Shown in pieces: positions 44,211-52,672 of a stretch of DNA of 64,000 nt. The stretch comes from Xanthomonas fragariae (lineage in GTDB: Bacteria; Pseudomonadota; Gammaproteobacteria; Xanthomonadales; Xanthomonadaceae), in NCBI RefSeq assembly GCF_900183975.1, contig NZ_LT853882.1, positions 737,501-801,500 of the forward strand, in the 5' to 3' direction. Positions within the stretch are counted from its first letter, which is position 1. Each line of letters starts with the position of its first letter. Position numbers and translations under genes: made by a program. The notes beneath the pieces are model-generated. The model saw only the letters and a program-made list of their open reading frames with translations, was not told the DNA's origin and made no database searches.

Positions 44211-44420
44211 TCAGACGTATTGCATTTTGCGCGACATCTCGCCATCGACGATGAAGTTCTGCACGGTCACAACGCCGGACAACTGCGGCGACAGCAAGTA
44301 GATCGCCGAGCTGCGCGATGGCAATCGGTCGCTGCCGATTGCGCTGTACTGGCTGCATCGTCTGGCCGCGATAGCCAATGTCAGCAAGCGCGCTGATTGC
44401 GGCTGCCACACGTTGCATGT
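44211..44420 (-). pseudogene. C-terminal relic of a short-chain dehydrogenase/reductase
   Basis: The reverse strand reads LLSPQLSGVVTVQNFIVDG then EMSRKMQYV and a stop. This resembles the C-terminal SDR signature (LxSPxxSxVTGQNxxVDGGM). The upstream part is short and out of frame (ALADIGYRGQTMQPV in another frame). No Rossmann motif or YxxxK remains. Confidence 0.55.
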
Positions 44421-44445
44421 ATCTGCGCGACGTGCCTGCGTTGGC

Positions 44446-45006
44446 TCAGTGTTCGCCCCCGTTCAACACACGGTCCCAGCCATCGCGCCCCAAGCGTTCC
44501 AGCGTCTCGATATTGCGCTCGACGATGACATCCGGATCCGGAAACGCTGCCACCGCGCGCTCCACGCTGTCTTCGCGCAACAAGTGCAGGGTGGGGAAGG
44601 GTGAGCGATTGGTGAAGTTAGCCGCATCGTCCAGCGCCGCGCCGGCAAACTGATAATCCGGATGGAAACTGGCCACCTGCAATACGCCTTGCAGATCCAG
44701 TGCTTCCACCGCCGCATCGGCGTTGTCCAGGAAGTCGTTGTAGTCCAGGAAATCGGTGAGCACGTCCGGATGCACGATCAAGGTGGTGTCGATCTGCTCG
44801 GCCGGAGTATCGCGCAGCAGCACCAGTTCTTCGGCCAATTGCTCCAGCAATGCCTCCGGCGTGCTGGCATCGCTGAGCACCAGCCGCACCTGATCTTTTA
44901 CGTAAACCGCCTTCGCGAACGGGCACAGGTTCAAACCGATCACCGCGCGTTCGATCCACTTGCGGGTGGCGGTCAACGGATCGGGCGTGGCAGGCGTGGT
45001 GGTCAT
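44446..45006 (-). CDS. DUF1415 family protein
   Basis: A 186-aa protein with TATRKWIERAVIGLNLCPFA, LIVHPDVLTDFLDYNDFLD, VASFHPDYQFAG and SPFPTLHLLREDSVERAV, characteristic of DUF1415. The conserved NLCPFA Cys and the FHP-YQF block suggest a small enzyme or metal-binding protein, but the function is not known. The start at 45006 is the family start. Confidence 0.9.
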   Translation of the reverse strand: MTTTPATPDPLTATRKWIERAVIGLNLCPFAKAVYVKDQVRLVLSDASTPEALLEQLAEELVLLRDTPAEQIDTTLIVHPDVLTDFLDYNDFLDNADAAVEALDLQGVLQVASFHPDYQFAGAALDDAANFTNRSPFPTLHLLREDSVERAVAAFPDPDVIVERNIETLERLGRDGWDRVLNGGEH

Positions 45007-45180
45007 CGGGGCGGCGGCGTGATGGCATGCCAGTGTATGTGATCAGTGCACGCTTAGCCGGGAGGGTGCCGCGCGGTTGTCTGTCCTGCAGCAAGCGCAA
45101 ACGTCGATGGTCGTGCACAGCGCAAACAACGTAGCTCGGCCGAGGCACGCTATCGGCACATCCTGTTACCGATTTATCGG

Positions 45181-45380
45181 TTACCGGCGAGCGTGGTGCC
45201 AGCAACCACCGTGCCGCCCACCTGCACGTAAGAAGTCGATGGATGTCTGCGCTACTACGCCCGCCAGCGGCGTCTTATGCGGCGAACCGATCGCATGCGC
45301 ACCGGTGTCGAAGGCAACCGCCAGTTTGCGCGCAGGCGCGGTGCCAAGTGCATCGAACATGCGCAGCATCGTCGGCACAG
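45181..45380 (-). pseudogene. Possible C-terminal relic of an alpha/beta hydrolase
   Basis: The segment MRMFDALGTAPARKLAVAFD followed by GAHAIGSPHKTPLAGVVAQT resembles the end of alpha/beta hydrolases, where the catalytic His lies in a GxHxIG-type motif. The rest of the fold is missing. This assignment is weak. Confidence 0.35.
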
Positions 45381-45389
45381 ATTACGCGG

Positions 45390-45770
45390 CGTGTTGCCAC
45401 TGGCAACGCGCCGCGTTGCCCGGTTTGAGCGCAGTGGCGTGCATGGTCGTCGTGCTGTTTGAGGATGGCCAACAACTCGTACGCATGGATCGGGTTGGAC
45501 AGATAACCCGCCGCTGCAGCTAGCAACATCAGCACGAAGGTGCTGAGCAACACCGGGTACGTGGCTTTTTGCCCGTAGCGAGCGAGTGCGGCAATGTTGA
45601 TGAACGGCAGAAACGCGTTCAACGACATCAGCAGGATGAAAGCCAGATAGGTCTGAATGCCATGAACAGCAAGTTCATCGCGACGCAGGGGCGGTATTCC
45701 AGAAGCGATTCGAACAGCAGCACGAACCTGTCGTTAAGCAGCTGCCTGGCCTCCTGAATCATGCCGGTCG
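45390..45770 (-). pseudogene. Relic of a membrane protein
   Basis: The reverse strand encodes GIQTYLAFILLMSLNAFLPF and ATYPVLLSTFVLMLLAAAAG, two hydrophobic helices followed by YLSNPIHAYELLAILKQH. A preceding segment in another frame (MIQEARQLLNDRFVLLFESL) suggests a frameshift. No family is recognised and no complete gene can be drawn. Between 45007 and 46032 no intact gene is seen. Confidence 0.4.
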
Positions 45771-46032
45771 CTGCGCGGTTGGATGCGCCACGCATCGGGG
45801 TGTGCGGCGCCGAGAGGGGGCGCACGTCGGTCCTGCTTGACAAATAAACCAGCGGCCGTGGCCACCGCAGTGAAGCGCAGCGCAAGTGTGGCGCCCAGTG
45901 CGTTGCGGCTTACATTTTCACGCAGGTGGTCGCGGCCGGTACGTGTGTGTCGAGCGACGTGCATGCGCCACTGCACCGCAACCCAGCGCAGCGTGCGCAC
46001 TCCCGCCAATCACCGCAATCACGCAACCGCAC

Positions 46033-46518
46033 TCAGTCGCGAAAGTTGTCGAACTGCAACGGCAGCTCGAAATCGGCCTTTTTCAGCAGCGCGATCGCAT
46101 CCTGCAGGTCGTCTCGCTTCTTGCCGGTCACGCGCAGCTTGTCGCCATTGATCTGCGCTTCGACCTTGAGCTTGGCTTCTTTGAGCTTGCCCACCAGCTG
46201 CTTGGCCTGCTTCTGCTCGATGCCTTGTTTGACGGTGACCTTCTGCCGCGCGCCTGCCAGATTGGTTTCCACATCGCCAAACCCCAGGCAGCGCACGTCG
46301 ATACCGCGTGCCAGCAGCCGTGCGCGCAGGATGTCGGTCATCTGCTTGACCTGGAAATCGCTGGGTGCGGACTGGTTGATCACCTTGCCGTCTTCCAGCT
46401 CGAACTTGGCCTGGACCCCCTTGAAGTCGAAACGCGTTTCCAGCTCGCGGTTGGCCTGATCCACCGCATTGGTCAGTTCGTGCTTGTCGACTTCGGACAC
46501 TACGTCGAAGGAAGGCAT
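46033..46518 (-). CDS. yajQ: YajQ-family cyclic-di-GMP-binding protein
   Basis: A 161-aa protein with the YajQ/DUF520 two-lobed ferredoxin-like fold. Visible segments are MPSFDVVSEVDKHELTNAVD, ELETRFDFKGVQAKFELED, RGIDVRCLGFGDVE and LKVEAQINGDKLRVTGKKRD. In X. campestris the homologue binds cyclic di-GMP and regulates virulence genes with a LysR-type partner; that function is carried over by homology. Length and ends match the family. It is separated from the neighbours by relics. Confidence 0.95.
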   Translation of the reverse strand: MPSFDVVSEVDKHELTNAVDQANRELETRFDFKGVQAKFELEDGKVINQSAPSDFQVKQMTDILRARLLARGIDVRCLGFGDVETNLAGARQKVTVKQGIEQKQAKQLVGKLKEAKLKVEAQINGDKLRVTGKKRDDLQDAIALLKKADFELPLQFDNFRD

Positions 46519-46637
46519 GCAACGCTCCAGCTATTCTGAAAACAGCGGCCATTCTAGAGCATCGCTCCAGGGCATCGCGTCGTGGACACTGTCGAGGCGG
46601 GTGTTGGCGGTCTGCGCGCGCGCAGCGCTAATGCGCC

Positions 46638-46976
46638 ATGCCCAACACCGGCTCTGCGCTTCCCGCCATCGCCTGGATGGTGTCGGCCGTGGCCTGTTTC
46701 TTGTTGCTGGATGCGGGAATAAAGCTGCTGTCGGCGCACTATCGGCCGCTGCGGGTCACCTTGTTGCGTGGCGGCGCATTGCTGCCGTGATGATCGCGCC
46801 GCTGGAATACACCGGCCTTGGTCTGGGTGATCGGCTGGGACTGGCTGCTGTGGCAGACCTTGCCCAACAACTGCACCTGGACCGACGCCGGCATCATCGT
46901 CGCCACCGGGCCGTATTTGCTGCGTCGGGAGCGTATTCGCAAGGCCTATCGCTCAGTGCCGCTGAATAGGCTGTGA
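46638..46976 (+). pseudogene. DMT/EamA-type transporter relic with internal deletion
   Basis: The first frame, GSALPAIAWMVSAVACFLLL then KLLSAHYRPLRVTLLRGGAL, is the N-terminal helix region of a DMT-superfamily transporter and stops at 46790. A second frame, APLEYTGLVWVIGWDWLLWQ followed by GIIVATGPYLLRRERI, is the C-terminal end of the same family and stops at 46976. About two thirds of the transporter is missing between them. Confidence 0.7.
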
Positions 46977-46977
46977 G

Positions 46978-47078
46978 GTCGGGATTGGGGAGTCAGCATT
47001 TGGGATTTGTGGAAGCAAAGGCGCTGTTGCTTCGGCCCGGACGCATCCCCAATGCCGACTCCGTGGTCCCCAACTTAT
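46978..47078. repeat. GGGATT-family inverted repeat, copy 2
   Basis: The left arm TCGGGATTGGGGAGTC and GCATTTGGGATTTG, and the right arm GCATCCCCAATGCCGACTCC, form an imperfect hairpin directly upstream of metN. The family is the same as at 25680, 62024 and 63077. Confidence 0.75.
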
Positions 47079-47151
47079 GAACAGAATGAAATAACGTCCG
47101 GAAACAGCGACTGGTAGGCTTCACACCCCTACCCCCAATCGGCCATGCGCG

Positions 47152-48159
47152 GTGATCCGGTTTCAGCGCCTGCACAAGTCCTATTCTGTTGACAGTCGCC
47201 AGGTCGTGGCGCTGCACCCGCTCGATCTGCAGATCGGTCCCGGCGAAGTCTTCGGCATCATCGGCCATTCCGGCGCCGGCAAATCCACGCTGATCCGGCT
47301 CATCAATCGGTTGGAAGAGCCCAGCGGTGGCAGCTTGCTGATCGGCGACGAAGACGTCACGGCGCTGGATAGCCAGGGCCTGCGCGCATTGCGTCGCCGC
47401 ATCGGCATGATCTTCCAGCACTTCAACCTGCTGTCTTCGCGCACTGTGGCCGGCAATGTGGCGTTCCCGCTGGAGCTGGCCGGCACCCCGCGTGCCGAGA
47501 TCGATGCACGCGTGACCCAACTGCTGGCGCGGGTCGGGCTGGAGCAGCACACCTGCAAGTATCCGGCGCAGCTGTCCGGCGGGCAGAAGCAGCGGGTGGG
47601 CATCGCGCGCGCGCTGGCCACCCGGCCACAAATCCTGCTGTGCGACGAGGCCACCAGCGCGCTGGACCCGCAGACCACCTCGTCGGTGCTGCAGTTGCTG
47701 GCGCAGATCAACCGCGAGCTCGGCTTGACCATCGTGCTGATCACCCACGAGATGGAGGTGATTCGCCGTATCTGCGACCGCGTGGCGGTGCTGGACGCCG
47801 GCAAGCTGGTGGAAACCGGCCCGGTGACCGAGGTGTTTCTGCATCCCAAGCACGCCACTACCCGGCGCTTCGTCTTCGAAGCCGAACACGTGGACGAAGC
47901 CGAGCTGCACCGCGATTTCGCCGCCGTGGGCGGGCGCATCGTGCGCCTGACCTTACTCGGCAACGGCACTTACGAGCCGGTGCTGGGCCACATCGCCCGC
48001 GAGACCGGGATCGACTACAACATCCTGTCTGGGCGCGTGGATCGCATCAAGGACACACCCTATGGCCAGCTGATCGTCGCCTTGACCGGCGGCGACCAGA
48101 ACGCGGCACGCGCCGGCTTTGCTGCCGCTGGCGTGCACGTGGAGGACCTGCGCGTATGA
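47152..48159 (+). CDS. metN: Methionine ABC transporter ATP-binding protein
   Basis: A 335-aa ATPase of the MetNIQ importer for D- and L-methionine. Walker A is GHSGAGKST, the signature is LSGGQKQR, Walker B is [12 protein letters not shown] and the switch His is in LITHEME. The C-terminal ~75 residues form the NIL/ACT-like domain that binds methionine and inhibits transport ([38 protein letters not shown]). GTG 47152 is used ([11 protein letters not shown]). No S-box or SAM riboswitch is evident upstream. Confidence 0.95.
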   Translation: MIRFQRLHKSYSVDSRQVVALHPLDLQIGPGEVFGIIGHSGAGKSTLIRLINRLEEPSGGSLLIGDEDVTALDSQGLRALRRRIGMIFQHFNLLSSRTVAGNVAFPLELAGTPRAEIDARVTQLLARVGLEQHTCKYPAQLSGGQKQRVGIARALATRPQILLCDEATSALDPQTTSSVLQLLAQINRELGLTIVLITHEMEVIRRICDRVAVLDAGKLVETGPVTEVFLHPKHATTRRFVFEAEHVDEAELHRDFAAVGGRIVRLTLLGNGTYEPVLGHIARETGIDYNILSGRVDRIKDTPYGQLIVALTGGDQNAARAGFAAAGVHVEDLRV

Positions 48160-48851
48160 CCCTGCTGCTCGCCGCCGCGGACGGTTTCTTCCGCAATCTC
48201 GATGCTGCCAAGTGGAGCGACATCGGTCAGGCCACTCTCGACACGTTGCTGATGCTTGCCGGCGCGTTGCCGCTGACGCTGTTGATCGGCCTGCCGCTGG
48301 GCGTTGCGCTGTTCCTGTGTGGTACCCCGCAGTTGCGCCGCCGCCCGGTGCTGTACGGCGCGCTTGCGGCGCTGATCAACCTGCTGCGCTCGGTGCCTTT
48401 CATTATCCTGATGATCGCGATGATTCCGCTCACGCTGATGCTGATGGGCACCTCGCTGGGCGTGCGCGGCGCGATCCTTCCGCTGGTGGTCGGTGCCGCC
48501 CCGTTTTACGCGCGGCTGGTGGAAACCGCCTTGCGCGAGGTTGACCGCGGCATTATCGAAGCCAGCCAAGCAATGGGTGCCACCACCCGGCAGCTGGTGC
48601 TGCGCGTGCTGTTGCCCGAAGCGCGCCCTGGCCTGATCGCCGGTGCCACTGTGACCACCATCGCGTTGATTGGCTTCACCGCGATGGGCGGTGCGATCGG
48701 CTCCGGTGGCCTGGGCGATGTGGCCTATCGCGAAGGCTATCTGCGGTCGCATTCGGACGTCGCGCTGATCACCGTGATCGCCTTGCTGGTGCTGGTGCAG
48801 CTGCTGCAGATGCTGGGCGACCGGTTGGTGGCGCGCTACAGCCGGCGTTGA
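48156..48851 (+). CDS. metI: Methionine ABC transporter permease
   Basis: A 231-aa inner-membrane permease with five hydrophobic segments ([39 protein letters not shown] and others). The EAA loop that contacts MetN is [20 protein letters not shown]. The start overlaps the metN stop (ATGA), so the two are coupled. It forms the translocation path of the MetNIQ importer. Confidence 0.95.
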   Translation: MTLLLAAADGFFRNLDAAKWSDIGQATLDTLLMLAGALPLTLLIGLPLGVALFLCGTPQLRRRPVLYGALAALINLLRSVPFIILMIAMIPLTLMLMGTSLGVRGAILPLVVGAAPFYARLVETALREVDRGIIEASQAMGATTRQLVLRVLLPEARPGLIAGATVTTIALIGFTAMGGAIGSGGLGDVAYREGYLRSHSDVALITVIALLVLVQLLQMLGDRLVARYSRR

Positions 48852-49037
48852 GCTTGCAGTGAGGCCGTGTGCTGAGCCGGCGTGGAGCGCGCCGGTCCGG
48901 CATCGACGCTCGGCCGCACCAGCCGACGCAATCGCATCAACCCGCGAACACAGGTCCGACGCATCGCTGCTATAAGCGGTGTCTGTTAGGTTTACCGCCT
49001 GCGGCAGTGCCGCATTCCTCCTCCCACGGATCCCTCT

Positions 49038-49838
49038 ATGAGCACATTCGCGTTTCGTTTTTTCCTGGCTGCGGCCACGCTGGCGTTGGCCTCCTGTGGC
49101 GGCAACGGTAGCAGCGGCGGCGATACCCTCACCGTGGCCGCCACAGCGGTGCCGCATGCCGAGATCCTGCAAGTGGTCGAACCGTTGCTGGCCAAGCAGG
49201 GCGTCAAACTGGACGTGCGCGTGTTCAATGACTACGTGCAGCCCAACGACCAGGTCGTGCAGAAGCAGATCGACGTCAATTATTTCCAGACCGCGCCGTA
49301 TCTTGATGCCTATAACCGCGACCGCAAGAGCCAGCTGGTGACGGTGATCGGTGTGCACATCGAACCGTTCGGCGCATATTCGCGTCGCTTCAAGGCGCTA
49401 GCCGACCTGCCTACCGGCGCCGATGTGGTGATCCCCAACGACCCGAGCAACAACGGCCGCGCGCTGATTCTGCTCGACAGGGCCGGGGTGATCGAACTCA
49501 AGGATCCTAGCAACGCGTTGTCGACTCAGCGCGATATCGTCGAAAACCCCAAGCAGGTGAAATTCCGCGAGCTCGATTCGGCGATGCTGCCGCGTGTGCT
49601 GGATCAGGTCGATCTGGCGCTTATCAACACCAACTATGCACTCGACGCCGGGCTCGACCCGACCCGCGATGCGCTGGCGATCGAGAGCAAGGAATCGCCG
49701 TACGTGAACTTCTTGGTGGCCCGCCCGGACAACAAGAACGACCCGCGCGTGCAAAAGCTGGCCAAGGCCCTGACCAGCCCGGAAGTGAAAGCGTTTATCG
49801 AGCAGAAGTACAAAGGCGCGGTGTTGCCGGCTTTTTAA
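49038..49838 (+). CDS. metQ: Methionine-binding lipoprotein
   Basis: A 266-aa periplasmic lipoprotein with a lipobox near residue 20 (LALASCGG). The mature part has the NlpA/MetQ pattern: TVAATAVPHAEILQVVEPLL, VNYFQTAPYLDAYN, VIPNDPSNNGRALILLDRAG and LINTNYALDAGL. It delivers methionine to MetNI. It lies 186 nt after metI, further than usual, so it may have an additional promoter. Its stop codon TAA directly precedes MITE copy E. Confidence 0.95.
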   Translation: MSTFAFRFFLAAATLALASCGGNGSSGGDTLTVAATAVPHAEILQVVEPLLAKQGVKLDVRVFNDYVQPNDQVVQKQIDVNYFQTAPYLDAYNRDRKSQLVTVIGVHIEPFGAYSRRFKALADLPTGADVVIPNDPSNNGRALILLDRAGVIELKDPSNALSTQRDIVENPKQVKFRELDSAMLPRVLDQVDLALINTNYALDAGLDPTRDALAIESKESPYVNFLVARPDNKNDPRVQKLAKALTSPEVKAFIEQKYKGAVLPAF

Positions 49839-49945
49839 GAGCGGTCATCAAAAGATTGCGCAACCTCCCGGCGGGTGCTCGGTTACGCTCCGATTCTGAG
49901 CGCGCCGTCCGCATCCAGCTGACAGCGCTCGCCATGCTTGCCAAC
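49838..49945. repeat. MITE-like repeat, copy E (partial and diverged)
   Basis: AGAGCGGTCATCAAAAGATTGCGC is followed by CGGGTGCTCGGTTACGCTCC, then GATTCTGAGCGCGCCGTCCGCA as in copy A. The element starts at the last base of the metQ stop codon, runs to about 49945 and lacks a clear right terminus. Confidence 0.6.
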
Positions 49946-49971
49946 CATTCTTCGCCGCAACCGATCATCTG

Positions 49972-50529
49972 ATGCCACTTCTCCTCGCTATCCCGCTGGC
50001 CGTGATCGTCGCCCTGGCGGTGTTCGCGGTGCTGTTTCCGCTGTCGCTGGTGCAGCGCTTTCGTGTCGGCACGGCGCGTCGGCAGGCGCGTGGTTGGCTG
50101 TTGACGATGAATCTGGTGTCGGCCGGAATGTCCAGCGTGTTGTTCGTCATCTTCACCTTGATCGCGGCGGCGTTCTGGCCCGGCGCGATCGGCCACGCTG
50201 CGTTCGGCTGGGCCTGCGGGCTGGCACTGGGCATGCTGGCCTTGCGCCTGACCCGCTTCGAGCGCACTACGCAGGGCCTGTTTTATCGGCCCAATCTGTG
50301 GCTGGTGCTGGCATTGACCGCATTGGTAGTGGCGCGTGTGATTGTGGGCATGGTGCAGGGCTGGCGCAGCACCTGGCAGGGCGTGGTCTGGCCCACCGAA
50401 GGCTGGCTTAGTCATGCCAGCTTGTTGGGCGCAGCCGGCGTCTTGCTCGGCTATGCGCTGGCCTACGCGACGTTGCTGTGGTGGCGCTGGCGCAGTGCGC
50501 GTCTGCGCAGCAGCGTCTACTGGCGTTGA
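49972..50529 (+). CDS. DUF1453 (CcdC-like) integral membrane protein
   Basis: A 185-aa protein with about five membrane helices: AVIVALAVFAVLFPLSLV, SSVLFVIFTLIAAAFW, GLALGMLALRL, LWLVLALTALVVARVIVGMV and ASLLGAAGVLLGYALAYATL. The loop FYRPNLWLV and the overall pattern match the DUF1453/CcdC-like family found in Xanthomonadaceae. The function is unknown. Confidence 0.75.
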   Translation: MPLLLAIPLAVIVALAVFAVLFPLSLVQRFRVGTARRQARGWLLTMNLVSAGMSSVLFVIFTLIAAAFWPGAIGHAAFGWACGLALGMLALRLTRFERTTQGLFYRPNLWLVLALTALVVARVIVGMVQGWRSTWQGVVWPTEGWLSHASLLGAAGVLLGYALAYATLLWWRWRSARLRSSVYWR

Positions 50530-50665
50530 GCTAACGCTCGCAAGTGCAGTGGGTGGTGATGCGCATTCGGCAAGCCCGAACTGCTGTCGCCTCTCACGTG
50601 CGCATGCAGGTCGCGCGAAAGATTTGGCACGCCGAGCTTTGCAAGATCGCGCGCTCCACGCATAA

Positions 50666-50693
50666 GAAAAACGGGCCTTTCGGCCCGTTTTTC
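50666..50693. terminator. Bidirectional rho-independent terminator
   Basis: GAAAAACGGGCC, loop TTTC, GGCCCGTTTTTC is a perfect 12-bp hairpin with A- and T-runs on both sides. It lies between the convergent DUF1453 and ompW genes, 30 nt after the ompW stop. Confidence 0.93.
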
Positions 50694-50722
50694 TTCAGCT
50701 GAAACGTGCTTCAGGCAGGTGC

Positions 50723-51394
50723 TTAGAAGCGCGCGCCGATACCGAAGCCGACAGTCCACGGATCCAGTTCCAGCTCGCTGCCGGTGCCCTGGCCGCCCAC
50801 ACGCAGTTCCGGACGCGAACGCATGTAGCGGGCGTCAGCACGGGCGAACCAGGTGGAATTGATGTTCATGTCCACACCGACGGTGCCGATGACACCCTTG
50901 GCGGTATCCAGGCCCACGTGCTGACCACTGGTCGACGCTGCATCGATCTTCTCGTTGCTGAAGTTCGACTCGTAGTAGCCCACGCCCACGAACGGACGGA
51001 ACACATTGTCAGCCTGGCCGAGGTGGTATTGGCCGCTAATGGCGATCGGCTGCTGCTCGACCGTACCGACCTTGCCCACGCCATCGGCGTTGACGCGATG
51101 GTTGAACTTGTCTGCTGCACCCCACAGTTCAACGGCGAAGTTGTCATTGATGTAGTAGCTGGCGCTTAGCGTCGGTGCCGGGCCGCCATCGACGTCCAGG
51201 CCCGGGGCCGGGTCGTTCTTCGGCTTGATCAGGGCAACACCGCCGACCACCGCCCAATGCTTGCCAGAGGCGCTATCGGCGCTGGTGGAAGCCGAGGAGG
51301 TATCACCGGTGTAGCCAGTGTCTTGTGCAAAAGCAGACGGTGCAAACGCAAGTGCGGATACAGCAGCCAGGCTCAGGATGGAAATGGAACGCAT
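50723..51394 (-). CDS. ompW: OmpW-family outer membrane protein
   Basis: A 223-aa beta-barrel porin with signal peptide MRSISILSLAAVSALAFAPS cleaved near AFAQ. The OmpW pattern is clear: GVALIKPKNDPAPGLDVDGG, LSASYYINDNFAVELWGA, FRPFVGVGYYESNF, VGVDMNINSTWFARADARYM and the C-terminal DPWTVGFGIGARF ending in Phe, the outer-membrane insertion signal. It forms an eight-stranded channel for small hydrophobic molecules. The gene ends at the strong terminator. Confidence 0.93.
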   Translation of the reverse strand: MRSISILSLAAVSALAFAPSAFAQDTGYTGDTSSASTSADSASGKHWAVVGGVALIKPKNDPAPGLDVDGGPAPTLSASYYINDNFAVELWGAADKFNHRVNADGVGKVGTVEQQPIAISGQYHLGQADNVFRPFVGVGYYESNFSNEKIDAASTSGQHVGLDTAKGVIGTVGVDMNINSTWFARADARYMRSRPELRVGGQGTGSELELDPWTVGFGIGARF

Positions 51395-51534
51395 TGAGAT
51401 CTCCTCGTTTTCTTGTCAGGCCCGTGGAGTGGGCCGCGCCAAAGCTATTCCTGAAAATCTGAATCCACGCCTACCCGTAGCTCGCTAAAATTTCGTTTGT
51501 TCAGCAAATTTCCGAAGAAGGCCGTGGTTGCGAC

Positions 51535-52095
51535 ATGCACCCCGAAAACGACATTCACGCAGGTGCGATTGCTGTGACGAAAAGCATCACGCTGCAATGC
51601 CTGCCAGCGCACATTCGCAGCGATTGCCGCACGCTAGTGCTCGGCTCGATGCCAGGGAATGCCTCGCTGGAGACAGGCAGCTACTACGCCCACCCGCGCA
51701 ATCGGTTCTGGCCGCTGATGCAGGTGTTGTTGCACATCGATGCAGGCGCTGCGTACCCAACGCGCCTGCACACACTGGCCGAACGCGGCGTTGGCTTGTG
51801 GGATGTGATCGGTCAGTGCGAGCGGCGCGGCAGCCTGGATACGGCGATCGTGCCAGGCAGCATCGTGGTCAACCCCATCGCCTCATTGCTGGCAACACTG
51901 CCGCAACTGCGTGCGGTGGTCTGCAATGGCGCAGCTGCTGCGCAGGCATGGCGTCGACATGTGCAGCCGTTGTTGCCAGTAGAGCTGCGCGCAGTGCCGT
52001 TGTGGGCATTGCCATCCACCAGCCCGGCCAATGCCGCGTGGTCGTTGCCGCGTCTGTGCGAGGCTTGGCAACCGCTGCGCGCTGCGTTGGACTAG
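51535..52095 (+). CDS. DNA-deoxyinosine glycosylase (UDG superfamily)
   Basis: A 186-aa enzyme of the uracil-DNA glycosylase superfamily. Motif 1 is LVLGSMPGNASL, motif 2 is YYAHPRNRFWPLMQVLL, and the C-terminal loop is LWALPSTSPANAAWSLPRLCEAW, with the Ser/Thr-Pro-Ala-Asn pattern of the hypoxanthine/xanthine (family 6) type. It removes deaminated bases (hypoxanthine, possibly uracil) in base excision repair. The exact start is uncertain: ATG 51535 or a Met further in. It has no close operon partner. Confidence 0.88.
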   Translation: MHPENDIHAGAIAVTKSITLQCLPAHIRSDCRTLVLGSMPGNASLETGSYYAHPRNRFWPLMQVLLHIDAGAAYPTRLHTLAERGVGLWDVIGQCERRGSLDTAIVPGSIVVNPIASLLATLPQLRAVVCNGAAAAQAWRRHVQPLLPVELRAVPLWALPSTSPANAAWSLPRLCEAWQPLRAALD

Positions 52096-52672
52096 CTGCG
52101 TCTGAGGAGTGGCGGGTTGAGCTACGTGCAAACGTTGCGGTGGGCTGAGCCAACGCGTACGTACCGCAGTGCTGGCCGTGTGCGCGTGCGGCGCCGCCAA
52201 CGGATGCGCGTGCGAAGCAGAGCTTCAGCAAAAACCAGTTGACCCCGATCGATATCGATAACGACATCGGTGCGTTAGTGGCTGAACCGCTGCCGCAGCT
52301 GATCGGCGATGTTGTGGCCGGTGCGGTGCAGCCGGCACTGACCGAAACGAGCTGCAACTGCGTTGTGGAAAAGCCCATCGAGCGTCTGATCGCGCCGCAA
52401 GCAGGTGCACTGCGACCCTGCGCCCAGCAGTGATGCGAGCGGGTCGAAGCCGTTAATGGACTGGACAATGCGCTGGCGTATTGTTTGCCCTCGGGGGGTA
52501 GCCACTGCGCCTGTTGCGGGTCGATCGACGTGCATCGAAATGAGCCAGCGCATATGCGTGCCGACGCTGTATCCCGCCCAGCGCGCGATTTTTCCACAGC
52601 AATGGTTGGCGCTGCGGCCCGCAGCCGGCCACAATAGGGGTTTCCCCTCATTCTGTTGCCGGAGTTCCCCGT
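52096..52672. other. Region upstream of aceF without a recognised gene
   Basis: In 577 nt no known gene is recognised. One forward frame at about 52239-52433 (LTPIDIDNDIGALVAEPLPQ at its start) looks somewhat protein-like but lacks a ribosome site and any family. The aceF promoter must lie in the last ~150 nt. Confidence 0.5.

Noticed and set aside
46980..47151. SAM or methionine riboswitch upstream of metN
   Set aside because: No conserved riboswitch core is visible; the region is a GGGATT repeat followed by a short leader.
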